Source: Kitasatospora gansuensis (GTDB lineage: Bacteria > Actinomycetota > Actinomycetes > Streptomycetales > Streptomycetaceae). Taken from it: a DNA stretch of 64,000 nucleotides. The notes under the pieces were generated by a model that was not told where the DNA came from, did not search any database, and saw only the letters and a program-made list of their open reading frames with translations. The stretch's first letter is position 1, and every line of letters starts with the position of its first letter. The translations under genes and the position numbers were made by a program. Of the stretch, positions 17,307-26,086 are shown one piece after another. Location: the NCBI RefSeq assembly GCF_014203705.1, contig NZ_JACHJR010000001.1:6200001-6264000 (forward strand), read 5' to 3'.

Positions 17307-18185
17307 TCAGCACCGCAGGTCACTTGGGAGCGCCGTGTGCAGAGCTGCCACGAAGGCCGCCACGGCCGGGTGCCGGGCCGCTCCGGCGCGGTACGCGGTC
17401 CGGGTCCGGCGGGCCATCGGGAGCCTGCTGAGGGCCACGCCGAGGGGCGCGTCGGCCACTCCCAGCTGGGGGACCAGAGCCACTCCCTGGCCCGCCGCGA
17501 CGAGCGCCAGAACCGTGCCGAAATCGTCGATCTGGTGTCGGATCCGGGGGGTGTAACCCGTCGCCTGGCAGGCCCGGACGGCCATCGAGTGGCAGAGCGT
17601 GCCGTGCGGCGCGACGATCCACGGCGAATCCCGGTGGTCGGCGATCGTCCCGGGCGCCGGGGCCGCCAGGTACATCGCCTCGGTGAACAGCGACTCGGTG
17701 GCCAGGCCGGGCGCCGGTTCGGCCGGCACGAAGTCGTACTCGTGCACCAGCGCGACGTCCAGCTCGCCGGAGCGGAGCAGCGCCGACACCTCCGCCGGGT
17801 CCACCTCGGTGACCATCGGCTCCAGGCCCGGGTGCTCCCGGCCGAGCGCGGCGAGGGCGGCCGGGATGATCGCCCGGGCCGCCGAGGGGTAGGTGCCGAT
17901 CCGCAGCGGGCCGGCCAGCCCGCTTCTGGCGTCGGCCAGTTCGGCCCCGGCCTGCTCCAGCCGTTCCAGTACGGCCTCCGCGTGCCGGACCAGGTTCCGC
18001 CCGGCGGGGGTGAGCGCGACCCGGCGGCCGGTCCGCTCCAGCAGCGGGACCCCGGCCTCCCGTTCCAGCACCGAGAGCTGCTGCGAGACGGCGGACGGGC
18101 TGAAGGCGAGCGACTCGGCGACGGCGGCGATGGTGCCGCGGTGGGCGAGTTCACGGAGCAGCCGCAGGCGGCGGACGTCGAGCAT
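17307..18185 (-). CDS. LysR family transcriptional regulator
   Basis: A 292-residue LysR-type regulator. The N-terminal winged helix-turn-helix spans MLDVRRLRLLRELAHRGTIA to about residue 65 (FSPSAVSQQLSVLEREAG is the recognition region). The C-terminal periplasmic-binding-like effector domain starts near LRIGTYPSAA (about residue 93). It is divergent from a DapA-family gene, 72 bases away, and a T-N11-A palindrome sits over its own start codon, so autoregulation plus control of the neighbour is likely. The effector is unknown. Confidence 0.92.
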   Translation of the reverse strand: MLDVRRLRLLRELAHRGTIAAVAESLAFSPSAVSQQLSVLEREAGVPLLERTGRRVALTPAGRNLVRHAEAVLERLEQAGAELADARSGLAGPLRIGTYPSAARAIIPAALAALGREHPGLEPMVTEVDPAEVSALLRSGELDVALVHEYDFVPAEPAPGLATESLFTEAMYLAAPAPGTIADHRDSPWIVAPHGTLCHSMAVRACQATGYTPRIRHQIDDFGTVLALVAAGQGVALVPQLGVADAPLGVALSRLPMARRTRTAYRAGAARHPAVAAFVAALHTALPSDLRC

Positions 18186-18197
18186 AAGCAGAGCTTA
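18185..18197. promoter_or_regulatory. LysR-type T-N11-A operator
   Basis: TAAGC-AGA-GCTTA is a perfect palindrome with the T-N11-A spacing of LysR-family boxes. It overlaps the LysR start codon and lies about 60 bases upstream of the divergent DapA-family gene. Confidence 0.55.
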
Positions 18198-18257
18198 CGA
18201 GAACCGTCGGAGATCTGAACTGGACCTGCACAGCAGGCAGGCGGCAGGCTCGTCGGC

Positions 18258-19121
18258 ATGGAACTGCACGGAATCCACGTACCGCTGATCACCCCGTTCG
18301 AGGCGGACGGCACCCTCGCCGTCGAGGCCCTGGCCGGGCTGGCCCGGCAGGCGCTGGCCGACGGCGCGGCCGGGCTGGTCGCCCTGGGCACCACCGCCGA
18401 GGTGGCCACCCTGGACGAGGCCGAGCGGCACACCGTGGTCGAGGTGTGCGCCAAGGCCGCCGCCGAGTACGGCGCGACCCTCACCGTCGGCACCGGCGGC
18501 AACGACACCCGGCGCACCGTCGAGGCGCTGGCCGGACTGGCCGGGGTCGCCGACGCCGCACTGGTCACCGTGCCCGCCTTCACCCGGCCCGGCGAGGCCG
18601 GGGCGCTGGCACACTTCGAGCAGCTGGCCGCCGGGAGCCCGGTGCCGCTGATCGTCTATCACATCCCGTACCGGACCGGTCAGGCGCTGAGCGCCGCCGC
18701 GCTGCGCCGGATCGGCGCCCTGCCGAACGTCGCCGGGGTCAAGTACGCGGCCGGCGGGATCGACCAGGAGACCGTCGCGCTGCTGGCCGACCTGCCGCCG
18801 GAGTTCGCGGTCATGGCCGGGGACGACCCCTTCCTCGCCCCGCTGCTCGCGCTCGGCGCGACCGGCGGCATCCTGGCCTCGGCCCACCTGGCCACCGCCC
18901 GGTTCGTCGAGTTCGCCGAGGGCCGGGGGTCGCGCGAGCTGGGCCACCGCCTGGCGCAGCTCTCGATCGCGGCCTTCGCCGAGCCCAACCCGACCGTGAT
19001 CAAGGGCGTCCTGCACGCCCAGGGCCGCATCCCCACCCCGGACGTCCGCCTCCCGCTGCTGCCCGCAGGCCGGGAGTCGGTGGCCGCCGCGCTCACGGTG
19101 CTGGCGGAACTGACGGGCTGA
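18258..19121 (+). CDS. Dihydrodipicolinate synthase (DapA) family aldolase
   Basis: A 287-residue TIM-barrel aldolase of the DapA/N-acetylneuraminate lyase superfamily. GTTAEVATL is the pyruvate/carboxylate-binding loop, YHIPYRTG carries the catalytic tyrosine region (Y134/Y138), and GVKYAAG supplies the Schiff-base lysine K162. DapA itself condenses pyruvate with aspartate semialdehyde, and asd lies 219 bases downstream, which fits lysine/diaminopimelate synthesis. Pairing with a LysR regulator, and the variant loop (TTAE rather than TTGE), leave open another keto-acid aldolase role. The ribosome binding site is weak (GGCAGG). Confidence 0.83.
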   Translation: MELHGIHVPLITPFEADGTLAVEALAGLARQALADGAAGLVALGTTAEVATLDEAERHTVVEVCAKAAAEYGATLTVGTGGNDTRRTVEALAGLAGVADAALVTVPAFTRPGEAGALAHFEQLAAGSPVPLIVYHIPYRTGQALSAAALRRIGALPNVAGVKYAAGGIDQETVALLADLPPEFAVMAGDDPFLAPLLALGATGGILASAHLATARFVEFAEGRGSRELGHRLAQLSIAAFAEPNPTVIKGVLHAQGRIPTPDVRLPLLPAGRESVAAALTVLAELTG

Positions 19122-19340
19122 CAGCCGGGCCCGGGCGGATTCTTCCCTCCCGACCGGCCCGGCACCGGCGAATCGCGGGTGGCCGGTGGCGGCGGCCGCC
19201 GGATTTCCGTCCGGCGCCGCCGACGGCCGGTCCACCGCCCGTTCACCCACTGGAATGCCGTACCGCCCGCCCCACCCGACCAGGCATGATGGGCGGAGTG
19301 TGCGGATTCTGATCGAGCACAACACAGGAGGAGTAACCCG

Positions 19341-20375
19341 ATGAAGATCGGCATCGTGGGCGCCACCGGCCAGGTCGGTGGAGTGGTGCGCAGCATTCTG
19401 GCGGAGCGTGAGTTCCCCGTGACGGAGCTGCGGCTGTTCGCCTCGGCCCGGTCGGCGGGCAAGACGCTGCCCTGGCAGGACGGCGAGGTCACCGTCGAGG
19501 ACGCGGAGACCGCCGACTACTCCGGCCTGGACATCGTGATCTTCTCCGCCGGTGGTTCGACCTCCAAGGCGCTGGCCCCCAAGGTCGCCGCCGCCGGTGC
19601 GGTCGTGATCGACAACTCCTCGGCCTGGCGCCGCGACCCCGAGGTCCCGCTGGTGGTCTCCGAGGTCAACCCGGACGCCATCGCGAACCGCCCCAAGGGC
19701 ATCATCGCCAACCCGAACTGCACCACGATGGCCGCCATGCCGGTGCTGCGCCCGCTGCACGACGAGGCCGGGCTGCTCGCGCTGGTCGCCACCACCTACC
19801 AGGCCGTCTCCGGCTCCGGCCTGGCCGGTGTCGCCGAGCTGCACCGGCAGGCCTGCGAGATCGCCGAGCAGGCCGACCAGCTGGCCTTCGACGGCGAGGC
19901 CGTCAAGGCCACCGACCCGGGCGTGTACCAGCGGCCGATCGCCTTCAACGTGGTCCCGCTCGCGGGCAACCTGGTGGACGACGGCTCGTTCGAGACCGAC
20001 GAGGAGCAGAAGCTCCGCAACGAGTCCCGCAAGATCCTGGAGATCCCCGACCTCAAGGTCTCCGGCACCTGCGTGCGCGTCCCGGTCTTCTCCGGCCACT
20101 CGCTCCAGGTGAACGCCCGGTTCGCCAACCCGATCAGCGTCGAGCGCGCGTACGAGCTGCTCGCCAAGGCCCCGGGCGTCGAGCTGTCCGAGATCCCGAC
20201 CCCGCTCCAGGCGGCCGGCAAGGACCCCTCGTACGTCGGCCGGATCCGGGTGGACGAGACGGTGGAGAACGGCCTCGCGCTGTTCCTCTCCAACGACAAC
20301 CTGCGCAAGGGCGCCGCGCTGAACGCGGTGCAGATCGCCGAGCTGGTCGCGGCCGAGCTGGCCTCGAAGGCCTGA
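19341..20375 (+). CDS. asd: Aspartate-semialdehyde dehydrogenase
   Basis: Reduces aspartyl phosphate to aspartate semialdehyde with NADPH, the branch-point step to lysine/diaminopimelate, threonine and methionine. The 344-residue protein has the NADP-binding start MKIGIVGATGQVG, the catalytic cysteine C127 in ANPNCTTM and the conserved histidine segment VFSGHSLQVN. AGGAGGAG precedes ATG 19341 at good spacing. The gene stands apart from the DapA-family gene and ends in a strong hairpin. Confidence 0.97.
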   Translation: MKIGIVGATGQVGGVVRSILAEREFPVTELRLFASARSAGKTLPWQDGEVTVEDAETADYSGLDIVIFSAGGSTSKALAPKVAAAGAVVIDNSSAWRRDPEVPLVVSEVNPDAIANRPKGIIANPNCTTMAAMPVLRPLHDEAGLLALVATTYQAVSGSGLAGVAELHRQACEIAEQADQLAFDGEAVKATDPGVYQRPIAFNVVPLAGNLVDDGSFETDEEQKLRNESRKILEIPDLKVSGTCVRVPVFSGHSLQVNARFANPISVERAYELLAKAPGVELSEIPTPLQAAGKDPSYVGRIRVDETVENGLALFLSNDNLRKGAALNAVQIAELVAAELASKA

Positions 20376-20383
20376 CGCCCCGT

Positions 20384-20426
20384 CCGGCCCTGCCGGTCAG
20401 CCCACGACGCTGACCGGCAGGGCCGG
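20384..20426. terminator. 17-bp perfect hairpin, bidirectional, overlapping a convergent gene's 3' end
   Basis: CCGGCCCTGCCGGTCAG and its exact complement are separated by 9 bases. The right arm and loop encode the last residues of the convergent minus-strand gene, and its stop codon is in the left arm. It should terminate both asd and the opposing gene. Confidence 0.85.
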
Positions 20427-21158
20427 CGAGACCGCGTCCCCGGTCCACTTGTCACCGGGGGCGTACCACTGGAAGTCGCCCGGCCCGGTGGCCGGCGCCT
20501 GGGCGGTGACCGCCCCGGAGGCGTCCGAGAACGAGGTCGCCACCGTGCTCCACAGCGTGCTGCCGCTCGGCCGGAACTGCAGGTGCGCCGTGCCGCTCTG
20601 GTAGCCGCAGTAGGTGTGGGTGTCCCAACACGACCTGGCCAGCGCGCCGGTGACCGTCAACTCCTGCCCCGGCTCCGCCTGTTGGGGCACGCCCGCACCG
20701 GTCATCCGGGCCGCGCGCTTGAGCGAGAAGCCCGCCGCGGTCTGGTTCGCGTACCCGTCCCCGTCGTTGGCCCGCACCTTGAGGTCGACGAACCAGGTGC
20801 CCGCCTCGTCGTTGAAGACCTGCTGCCGCTCGGGCTCGATGGTGACCGTGCCCCGGCACACCGAGCTCGGCCCGTCCGCCGTACAGCTCAGCGGGCTCAC
20901 CTCGAGCACCCCGTAGTTCGGCCCCCACACCCCGATCGGGCCGATCCCGGCGATCCCCGAGTCGTCCCGCGCGGTCACCACCAGCGGCACCGTCACCGCC
21001 TGCACCGGGCCGAGCAGGATCGGCCGCCCGTCGTTCACGGTGACCGAGGTCACCGAGGTGTCGCCCCCGGAGCTGTCGGTCGTGATGGTCGGGGTCAGCA
21101 GCACGGCTCCCGCCGCCAGGACGGTGACGCCGCACAGCGCCGCAGTGATCTTCCGCAT
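20397..21158 (-). CDS. Secreted protein of unknown function
   Basis: A 253-residue exported protein. A signal peptide (MRKITAALCGVTVLAAGAVL) is followed by a Ser/Thr-rich region and two beta-rich, Ig-like segments: VQAVTVPLVVTARDDSGI with GTVTIEP, then EPGQELTVTGALARSCW with LQFRPSGS. A few cysteines in the mature part suggest disulfides. The fold resembles secreted actinobacterial beta-sandwich proteins, but no family is named with confidence. Monocistronic, closed by the shared hairpin. Confidence 0.75.
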   Translation of the reverse strand: MRKITAALCGVTVLAAGAVLLTPTITTDSSGGDTSVTSVTVNDGRPILLGPVQAVTVPLVVTARDDSGIAGIGPIGVWGPNYGVLEVSPLSCTADGPSSVCRGTVTIEPERQQVFNDEAGTWFVDLKVRANDGDGYANQTAAGFSLKRAARMTGAGVPQQAEPGQELTVTGALARSCWDTHTYCGYQSGTAHLQFRPSGSTLWSTVATSFSDASGAVTAQAPATGPGDFQWYAPGDKWTGDAVSPALPVSVVG

Positions 21159-21340
21159 GATGCGTTCCAGTATCGCCGGGCCGGAGCGGGCCGGGTGGGA
21201 CGGAACGGTTCACCCGCCGATCGGGGGGTAAAGAGTGCCCACCGGCGGTGCTCGCCCTGACCGCCGGGACGTCGGCGGCCGTGCGGGCCCCCACATCGTT
21301 TCCCCGCGCGGTGCGGCCCTCCGGAGGGAAGTGGTGTGGA

Positions 21341-22375
21341 GTGGACCGGTGCGTCGTCCTGGTGGACGCGGGATACCTGCTGGGTGCGGCGGCCAACCTG
21401 CTGGCGGGGGACCCCGTCCGGGCCCGGCTGACGGTGGATCACGCCGCGCTGGCCACCGCACTGGCCGAACGGGCCGAGGCGGAGACCGGGCTGCCGCTGC
21501 TGCGGATCTACTGGTTCGACGCCGCCCCCGACCGGCGCTCGCTGCCCGAACACCGTCGGCTGCGCACGCTGCCCCGGGTCACCGTCCGGCTCGGCGCGCT
21601 CACCCGGGCCGAGGGCCGCTGGGTGCAGAAGGGCGTGGACGCCGCGATGCACGCCGAGCTCACGGAGCTGGCCCACAACCGGGCCTGCGCCGACCTGGTG
21701 CTGCTCAGCGGCGACGGCGACCTGCTGCCCGGCATGGTCTGCGCCAAGGAACACGGCGTCGTGGTCCACCTCTGGGCGGTCCAGCCGGTGGACGGCGACT
21801 TCAACCAGTCCGAGGACCTGGTCGCCGAGGCGGACGAACGGCGGGTGCTGGACCGCGCCTTCGTCGAACGCTGGGCCCAGCTCCGGGAGACCGGCCCGGC
21901 CCCCGTACCGGCGGTGCGCACCCCCGAGCTCCGGGTCGTCCCCACCCCCAGGGACCTGGCCACCCGCCCCGCCCCCACCGTCCCGCCCGCCCTGGTGCTG
22001 CGCTGGTCCTCCCCCCGGCTCACCCCCGCCCCGCCCACCCTGGCCGAGATCACCAGCCCCGAACAGCGCTGGGCCGACCGGGAGGAGGACAGCGCCGCCG
22101 TCCCCGGCGACGCCCGGCAGGTCGGCGCGGTGTTCGCCCGCCGCTGGCTGTCCCGGCTGCACCGGGACACCGAACTGCTCCCGCTCTGGGCCGACCACCC
22201 GCGCATCCCGCACCGGCTGGACGCCGAACTGCTGCGCTACGCCGCCCGGTTCGGTCTGCTCGCGGCCAAGGACGACCAGATCGACGAGGAGGACAGATAC
22301 GCCATCCGGGCGGGCTTCTGGCAGGCCTTCGCCGACCGGGTCCCCCGCCCTGACCTGGCGGTCGCCCAGGAGTGA
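21341..22375 (+). CDS. NYN domain (PIN-like) putative ribonuclease
   Basis: A 344-residue protein whose N-terminal 170 residues form a NYN domain, a PIN-like nuclease fold. Acidic metal-site residues appear in VVLVDAGYLLG, RIYWFDAAP, KGVDAAMHAEL and LLSGDGDLLPG. The C-terminal half has a Pro-rich linker and a helical domain (QRWADREED through RAGFWQAFADRV) that resembles the OST-HTH/LOTUS position in related proteins, though it is not recognisable with certainty. GTG 21341 is the start nearest the first strand; the longer frame from 21248 has lower coding quality. Role in RNA turnover is inferred from the fold. Confidence 0.8.
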   Translation: MDRCVVLVDAGYLLGAAANLLAGDPVRARLTVDHAALATALAERAEAETGLPLLRIYWFDAAPDRRSLPEHRRLRTLPRVTVRLGALTRAEGRWVQKGVDAAMHAELTELAHNRACADLVLLSGDGDLLPGMVCAKEHGVVVHLWAVQPVDGDFNQSEDLVAEADERRVLDRAFVERWAQLRETGPAPVPAVRTPELRVVPTPRDLATRPAPTVPPALVLRWSSPRLTPAPPTLAEITSPEQRWADREEDSAAVPGDARQVGAVFARRWLSRLHRDTELLPLWADHPRIPHRLDAELLRYAARFGLLAAKDDQIDEEDRYAIRAGFWQAFADRVPRPDLAVAQE

Positions 22376-22444
22376 GCAGGCTCGCCGGAGCCGAATCAAC
22401 CCCCTTGTCCGGTTCCTCCGGGCCAGCGCGTAGAGTCTTCGACC

Positions 22445-23470
22445 GTGAGCGACACCGACCGGCGGGCACCACAGCCCAGGCCGCAAGGCGACCTCGGCGG
22501 TCCCGGCCACCACCCTGCCGGGCAGTGCTGCACCGTACGAGACCTTGCCAAGACCTACCGCAGCAAGGACGGCGAGATCCGGGCCAACGACGGCATCGTG
22601 CTGGACATCCGACGCGGCGAGGTCTTCGGCCTGCTCGGACCCAACGGCGCGGGCAAGTCCACCCTGGTCCGCCAGCTCACCGGGCTGCTCCGGCCGGACC
22701 GGGGCTCGATCGACATCCTCGGGCACGACATCGTCCGGCACCCCGAGCGGGCCGCCCGGCTGCTCGGCTACCTGGGCCAGGAGTCGACCGCGCTGGACGA
22801 ACTCACCGTCGCGATGGCCGCCGAGACCACCGGACGGCTGCGCGGCCTGACCCGGGCCGAGGCCCGTCGGGCGAGCGCCGAGGTGCTCGACGAACTCGGG
22901 CTGACCGCGATCGCCGCCCGCCCGCTCGCCAAGCTCTCCGGCGGCCAGCGCCGACTGGCCTGCTTCGCCGCCGTGCTGGTGGGGGAGCGGCCGCTGCTGG
23001 TGCTGGACGAACCCACCAGCGGGATGGACCCGGTGGCCCGCCGGGCCGTCTGGTCCGCGCTCGACCGGCGCCGGGCCGAGCACGGCACCACCGTGCTGCT
23101 GGTCACCCACAACGTGATCGAGGCGGAGACCGTACTCGACCGGGTCGCGGTGGTGGACGAGGGCCGGATCATCGCCTGCGACACCCCCGGCGGCCTCAAG
23201 GCCCTGGTCGACGGCGACGTCCGGCTCGACCTGGTCTGGCGCACCGACGCCCCGCTGCACGTCCCGGCCGTCGCCCGGCTGGCCGAGCGGGCGGTCCGCT
23301 CGGGCCGCCGCTGGACCGTCCGGACCAGTCCCGACGAGGCCCGCGAACTGGTCGCCGCCGTCACCACGGGCCCCGCCTTCGCGGCGCTGGACGACTTCAC
23401 CCTGGCCACCCCGAGCCTGGAGGACGCGTACCTCAAGCTCGGCGGCCGGCACGAGGGGCTGGCGAAGTGA
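22445..23470 (+). CDS. ABC exporter ATP-binding protein (DrrA/ABC-2 type)
   Basis: A 341-residue ATPase for an ABC-2 type exporter. Walker A is GPNGAGKST (65-73), the signature is KLSGGQRRLA, and Walker B is LLVLDEPTSGMD. A His loop follows (VLLVTHNVIEAE). An N-terminal extension of about 30 residues precedes the domain. The C-terminal extension (after residue 240) resembles the DrrA-type domain. Its stop overlaps the permease start as GTGA, so the two form one transporter. The substrate (lipid, drug or other) is unknown. Confidence 0.9.
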   Translation: MSDTDRRAPQPRPQGDLGGPGHHPAGQCCTVRDLAKTYRSKDGEIRANDGIVLDIRRGEVFGLLGPNGAGKSTLVRQLTGLLRPDRGSIDILGHDIVRHPERAARLLGYLGQESTALDELTVAMAAETTGRLRGLTRAEARRASAEVLDELGLTAIAARPLAKLSGGQRRLACFAAVLVGERPLLVLDEPTSGMDPVARRAVWSALDRRRAEHGTTVLLVTHNVIEAETVLDRVAVVDEGRIIACDTPGGLKALVDGDVRLDLVWRTDAPLHVPAVARLAERAVRSGRRWTVRTSPDEARELVAAVTTGPAFAALDDFTLATPSLEDAYLKLGGRHEGLAK

Positions 23471-24309
23471 GCCCCACTCAGATCCGGAAGGCCGACCCGG
23501 TGGTCCTGCTCGACCCGCCCCTGGCACCCGCCGCCCCGGCACCGGCCGCCGCGCCGCTCGCCCCGGCTGCCAGGCTGCTGCCCTCACTGGCCGCCGTCTA
23601 CCGGGCCCAGCTGGCCCGGGCCCGGGTGGCCCGGATCCCGCTGCTGTTCGTGGCGACCTTCCAGTCGCTCGGCATCCTGCTGATGATGCGCGGCGTGGTC
23701 GACCCCGGGGACGTCCCGGCCGCCCGTTCGGTGGTGGCCGGCTCCAGCGTCCTGGTGGTCGCCTTCGTGGCGCTCAACCTGCTGGCCCAGTACTTCGGCC
23801 GGCTGCGCGCCACCGGCGGCCTGGACCACTACGCGACCCTGCCGGTCCGGCCGGCCGCCGTGGTGCTCGGTGCGGCCGCCGCGTACGCCTCCTTCACCGT
23901 GCCAGGCGCGCTGGTCACCGCCGGGGTCGGGGCCTGGATGTTCTCGCTCCCGTTCGGCCACCTCTGGGTGCTGCTCGCGGTCGTCCCGCTCGCGGGCGCG
24001 GCGCTGGCGGGCATCGGCGCGGCCTGCGGGCTGCTGGCGCCCCGTCAGGAGATCGCCACCCTGCTCGGCCAGCTCGGCATGTCGGCGGCGCTGCTGCTCG
24101 GCGTGCTGCCGGTGGGTCAGCTGCCCGGTTTCATCCGGCTGCTGCGTGACCTGCTGCCCTCCACGTACGGGGTGGAGGCCTTCGCGGAGAGCTTCGCCAC
24201 CGCCCCGGACTGGGCCTCGGTGTTTGGCGACCTGACGGTCTGCGGCGCGGTCGGCCTGGTCTCACTGGCGATCGCCACCTGGGCCTACCGCCGGGCCGCC
24301 ACCCGCTGA
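23467..24309 (+). CDS. ABC-2 type exporter permease
   Basis: A 280-residue membrane protein with about six hydrophobic helices after a 35-residue Pro/Ala-rich cytoplasmic start. The pattern (AQLARARVARIPLLF, then helices around residues 55-75, 85-105, 125-155, 160-180, 195-215 and the C-terminus) is that of ABC-2 permeases. GTG 23467 overlaps the ATPase stop, so the pair is translationally coupled. It forms the membrane channel of the exporter. Confidence 0.87.
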   Translation: MSPTQIRKADPVVLLDPPLAPAAPAPAAAPLAPAARLLPSLAAVYRAQLARARVARIPLLFVATFQSLGILLMMRGVVDPGDVPAARSVVAGSSVLVVAFVALNLLAQYFGRLRATGGLDHYATLPVRPAAVVLGAAAAYASFTVPGALVTAGVGAWMFSLPFGHLWVLLAVVPLAGAALAGIGAACGLLAPRQEIATLLGQLGMSAALLLGVLPVGQLPGFIRLLRDLLPSTYGVEAFAESFATAPDWASVFGDLTVCGAVGLVSLAIATWAYRRAATR

Positions 24310-24359
24310 GACCCCCGGGTGTTCGACCCCCGAGCCGCCAGTCGTGAAACGATGGGCCG

Positions 24360-25022
24360 GTGACCGTACCGAACACTCCTGCGGATTCCGCCCCCGAGCC
24401 GCCCGAGGCCCCCGGCGCGGCGTACCCCGCGCAGCCGGACCCGTACCTGCCGCCGCCGATGCCCGCCCGCGAACGGCGTCCGCTCGGGCCCGAGCTGCGG
24501 ATCGGCGCACTGACCACCCTGGCCGGGGTGGCGGCCGGGGCACTGGTCGGCCTGCTCTGGCTGTGGCTGGCACCGCGGGTCATGCTGGTGGCCGCCAGCG
24601 ACGCGATCCGGTACGTCGACCCCGAGGGCGAGCAGCGGGCCGGCGCCGACGGCACCTTCGCCCTGCTGGCGCTGGCCGCCGGCGCGCTCTCGGCCCTGGT
24701 CGCCTTCCTGCTGACCCGCCGTCGCGGCGGCGGCATCGCCGTCGCGGGCGGCCTGACGGTCGGCGGCCTGGCCGGCTCCCTGCTGGCCTGGCAGCTCGGC
24801 ACCCGGCTGGGCCCCGGCACCGACGTGATCGCCAACGCCAAGAAGGCCGGCCAGGGCGTCGAGTTCAGCGCGGCCCTCGAACTGGGCGCCCACGGCGCCC
24901 TGCTGGTCTGGCCGATGACCGCGATGGTCGTCCTGCTCGCCCTCTCGGCCGCCTTCGGCAAACGCGAACAGGACCCCCCGCCGTACTGGGCCGGCCCCCA
25001 ATGGCAGCAGCCGCAGGGCTAG
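24360..25022 (+). CDS. DUF2567 family membrane protein
   Basis: A 220-residue membrane protein of the DUF2567 family known from streptomycetes. A Pro-rich cytoplasmic N-terminus (about 45 residues) is followed by four hydrophobic helices (around 50-72, 100-118, 128-148 and 180-200) with an outside loop APRVMLVAASDAIRYVDPEG. No catalytic motif is seen. GTG 24360 lies 50 bases after the transporter; co-transcription is possible. Function unknown. Confidence 0.8.
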   Translation: MTVPNTPADSAPEPPEAPGAAYPAQPDPYLPPPMPARERRPLGPELRIGALTTLAGVAAGALVGLLWLWLAPRVMLVAASDAIRYVDPEGEQRAGADGTFALLALAAGALSALVAFLLTRRRGGGIAVAGGLTVGGLAGSLLAWQLGTRLGPGTDVIANAKKAGQGVEFSAALELGAHGALLVWPMTAMVVLLALSAAFGKREQDPPPYWAGPQWQQPQG

Positions 25023-25032
25023 AGGCACCACC

Positions 25033-25147
25033 AGGGGCTCGGGGAACTGCGACGCCGACCTCGAAAAAGGTGATCCGTGCGTAATTGGTCAGGCACTTTT
25101 GCAGTGATGCCCGCCAGCCACGAACCGTCGCCGTTCCCCGAGCCCCT
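25033..25147. repeat. Interspersed inverted-repeat element, copy B
   Basis: A 115-bp copy with 20-bp ends that differ by one base (25033-25052 and 25128-25147). The interior reads as the reverse complement of copies at 9465 and 44540 and matches the copy at 34858. It starts 10 bases past the DUF2567 gene and ends 144 bases before the VOC gene. Confidence 0.88.
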
Positions 25148-25291
25148 GGACCGTAACCCGGAGCGCCCCGCAAAAGGCACAGGTCCGCCCGGGTGAACCC
25201 CGTGGCCGGTCGGTCGGGTGTGAGTGGACGGTCCGGGGCGGGGTGGGCAGGGTGGGCTCCAGCCCCGTCGACCACTGACCTGGAGGACCCC

Positions 25292-26083
25292 ATGCTCGGC
25301 ACCGACTTCCGTACCGGGTCGCCCAACTGGCTGGACCTCGGAAGCCCCGACGTCGATGCCGCCGCCGCGTTCTACGGTGCGGCCTTCGGCTGGCAGTTCG
25401 TCTCCGCCGGTCCGGACACCGGCGGCTACGGGTTCTTCCAGCTCGGTGGGAAGACCGTCGCCGCGCTCGGGCCGCTCACCGAGCAGGGGGCGAGCTCCGC
25501 CTGGATGGTGCACTTCAGCACCGAGGACGTCCGAGCCACCGTGGCGGCCGTCACGGCGGGCGGCGGAACGGTCCGGATGGAGCCCATGGACGTGATGGGC
25601 GAAGGCTGGCTGGCGCAGGTGACCGACCCGCAGGGGGCCGAGTTCGCGCTCTGGCAGCCGGGCCGGACCGCGGGTCTCGGGCTGACCTCCGCGCCGAACT
25701 CGCTGCTCTGGGTCGAGCTGCACGTACCGGACCCGGTCGCCGACATCGGCTTCTACCAGGGACTCTTCGGCTGGCGCAGCCAGGACATGGCGGCGCCCGG
25801 GATGACCTACCGGGTGCTGAGCGTGCGGGACGGCGACCAGCAGGACGCCTCCTTCGGCGGTGCGGCCCCGCTGGGCGGCGGCGCGGGCGGCGGGAACGAG
25901 CGGCCCCGCTGGGTGCCGTACTTCCACGCGGAGGACGTCGAGGCCATCGTCACGGCGGCCACGGCGAACGGTGGATCGGTGCTGATGCCGGCGGTGGACG
26001 TGCCGGAGGTCGGCCGGATCGCTTGGCTCACCGACCCCTTCGGGGCGGTGTTCGCGCTGCTCAAGCCCAATCCGCAGATGTGA
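25292..26083 (+). CDS. VOC superfamily (glyoxalase-like) protein, paralogue 1
   Basis: A 263-residue protein with two tandem vicinal-oxygen-chelate modules (residues about 8-125 and 140-260). Each starts with the beta-alpha-beta signature (NWLDLGSPDVDAAAAFYGAA; LWVELHVPDPVADIGFYQG) and ends PFGAVFAL. Such two-module proteins include glyoxalase-like and fosfomycin/bleomycin-resistance-like members, but the specificity here is unknown. GGAGG precedes ATG 25292 by five bases. A clear paralogue in the opposite orientation lies at 35006-35773. Confidence 0.88.
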   Translation: MLGTDFRTGSPNWLDLGSPDVDAAAAFYGAAFGWQFVSAGPDTGGYGFFQLGGKTVAALGPLTEQGASSAWMVHFSTEDVRATVAAVTAGGGTVRMEPMDVMGEGWLAQVTDPQGAEFALWQPGRTAGLGLTSAPNSLLWVELHVPDPVADIGFYQGLFGWRSQDMAAPGMTYRVLSVRDGDQQDASFGGAAPLGGGAGGGNERPRWVPYFHAEDVEAIVTAATANGGSVLMPAVDVPEVGRIAWLTDPFGAVFALLKPNPQM

Positions 26084-26086
26084 CGG

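Noticed and set aside
17246..18583. N-terminal extension of the dnaE frame through the LysR gene
   Set aside because: The frame stays open because stop codons are rare at this GC content. The extension is Ser/Arg/Pro noise, and the dnaE homology and ribosome binding site begin at 17245.
24865..25326. Short minus-strand frame through repeat copy B
   Set aside because: Frames inside the repeat recur at each copy only because the DNA is repeated; they are not preserved relative to start sites and have no ribosome binding site.
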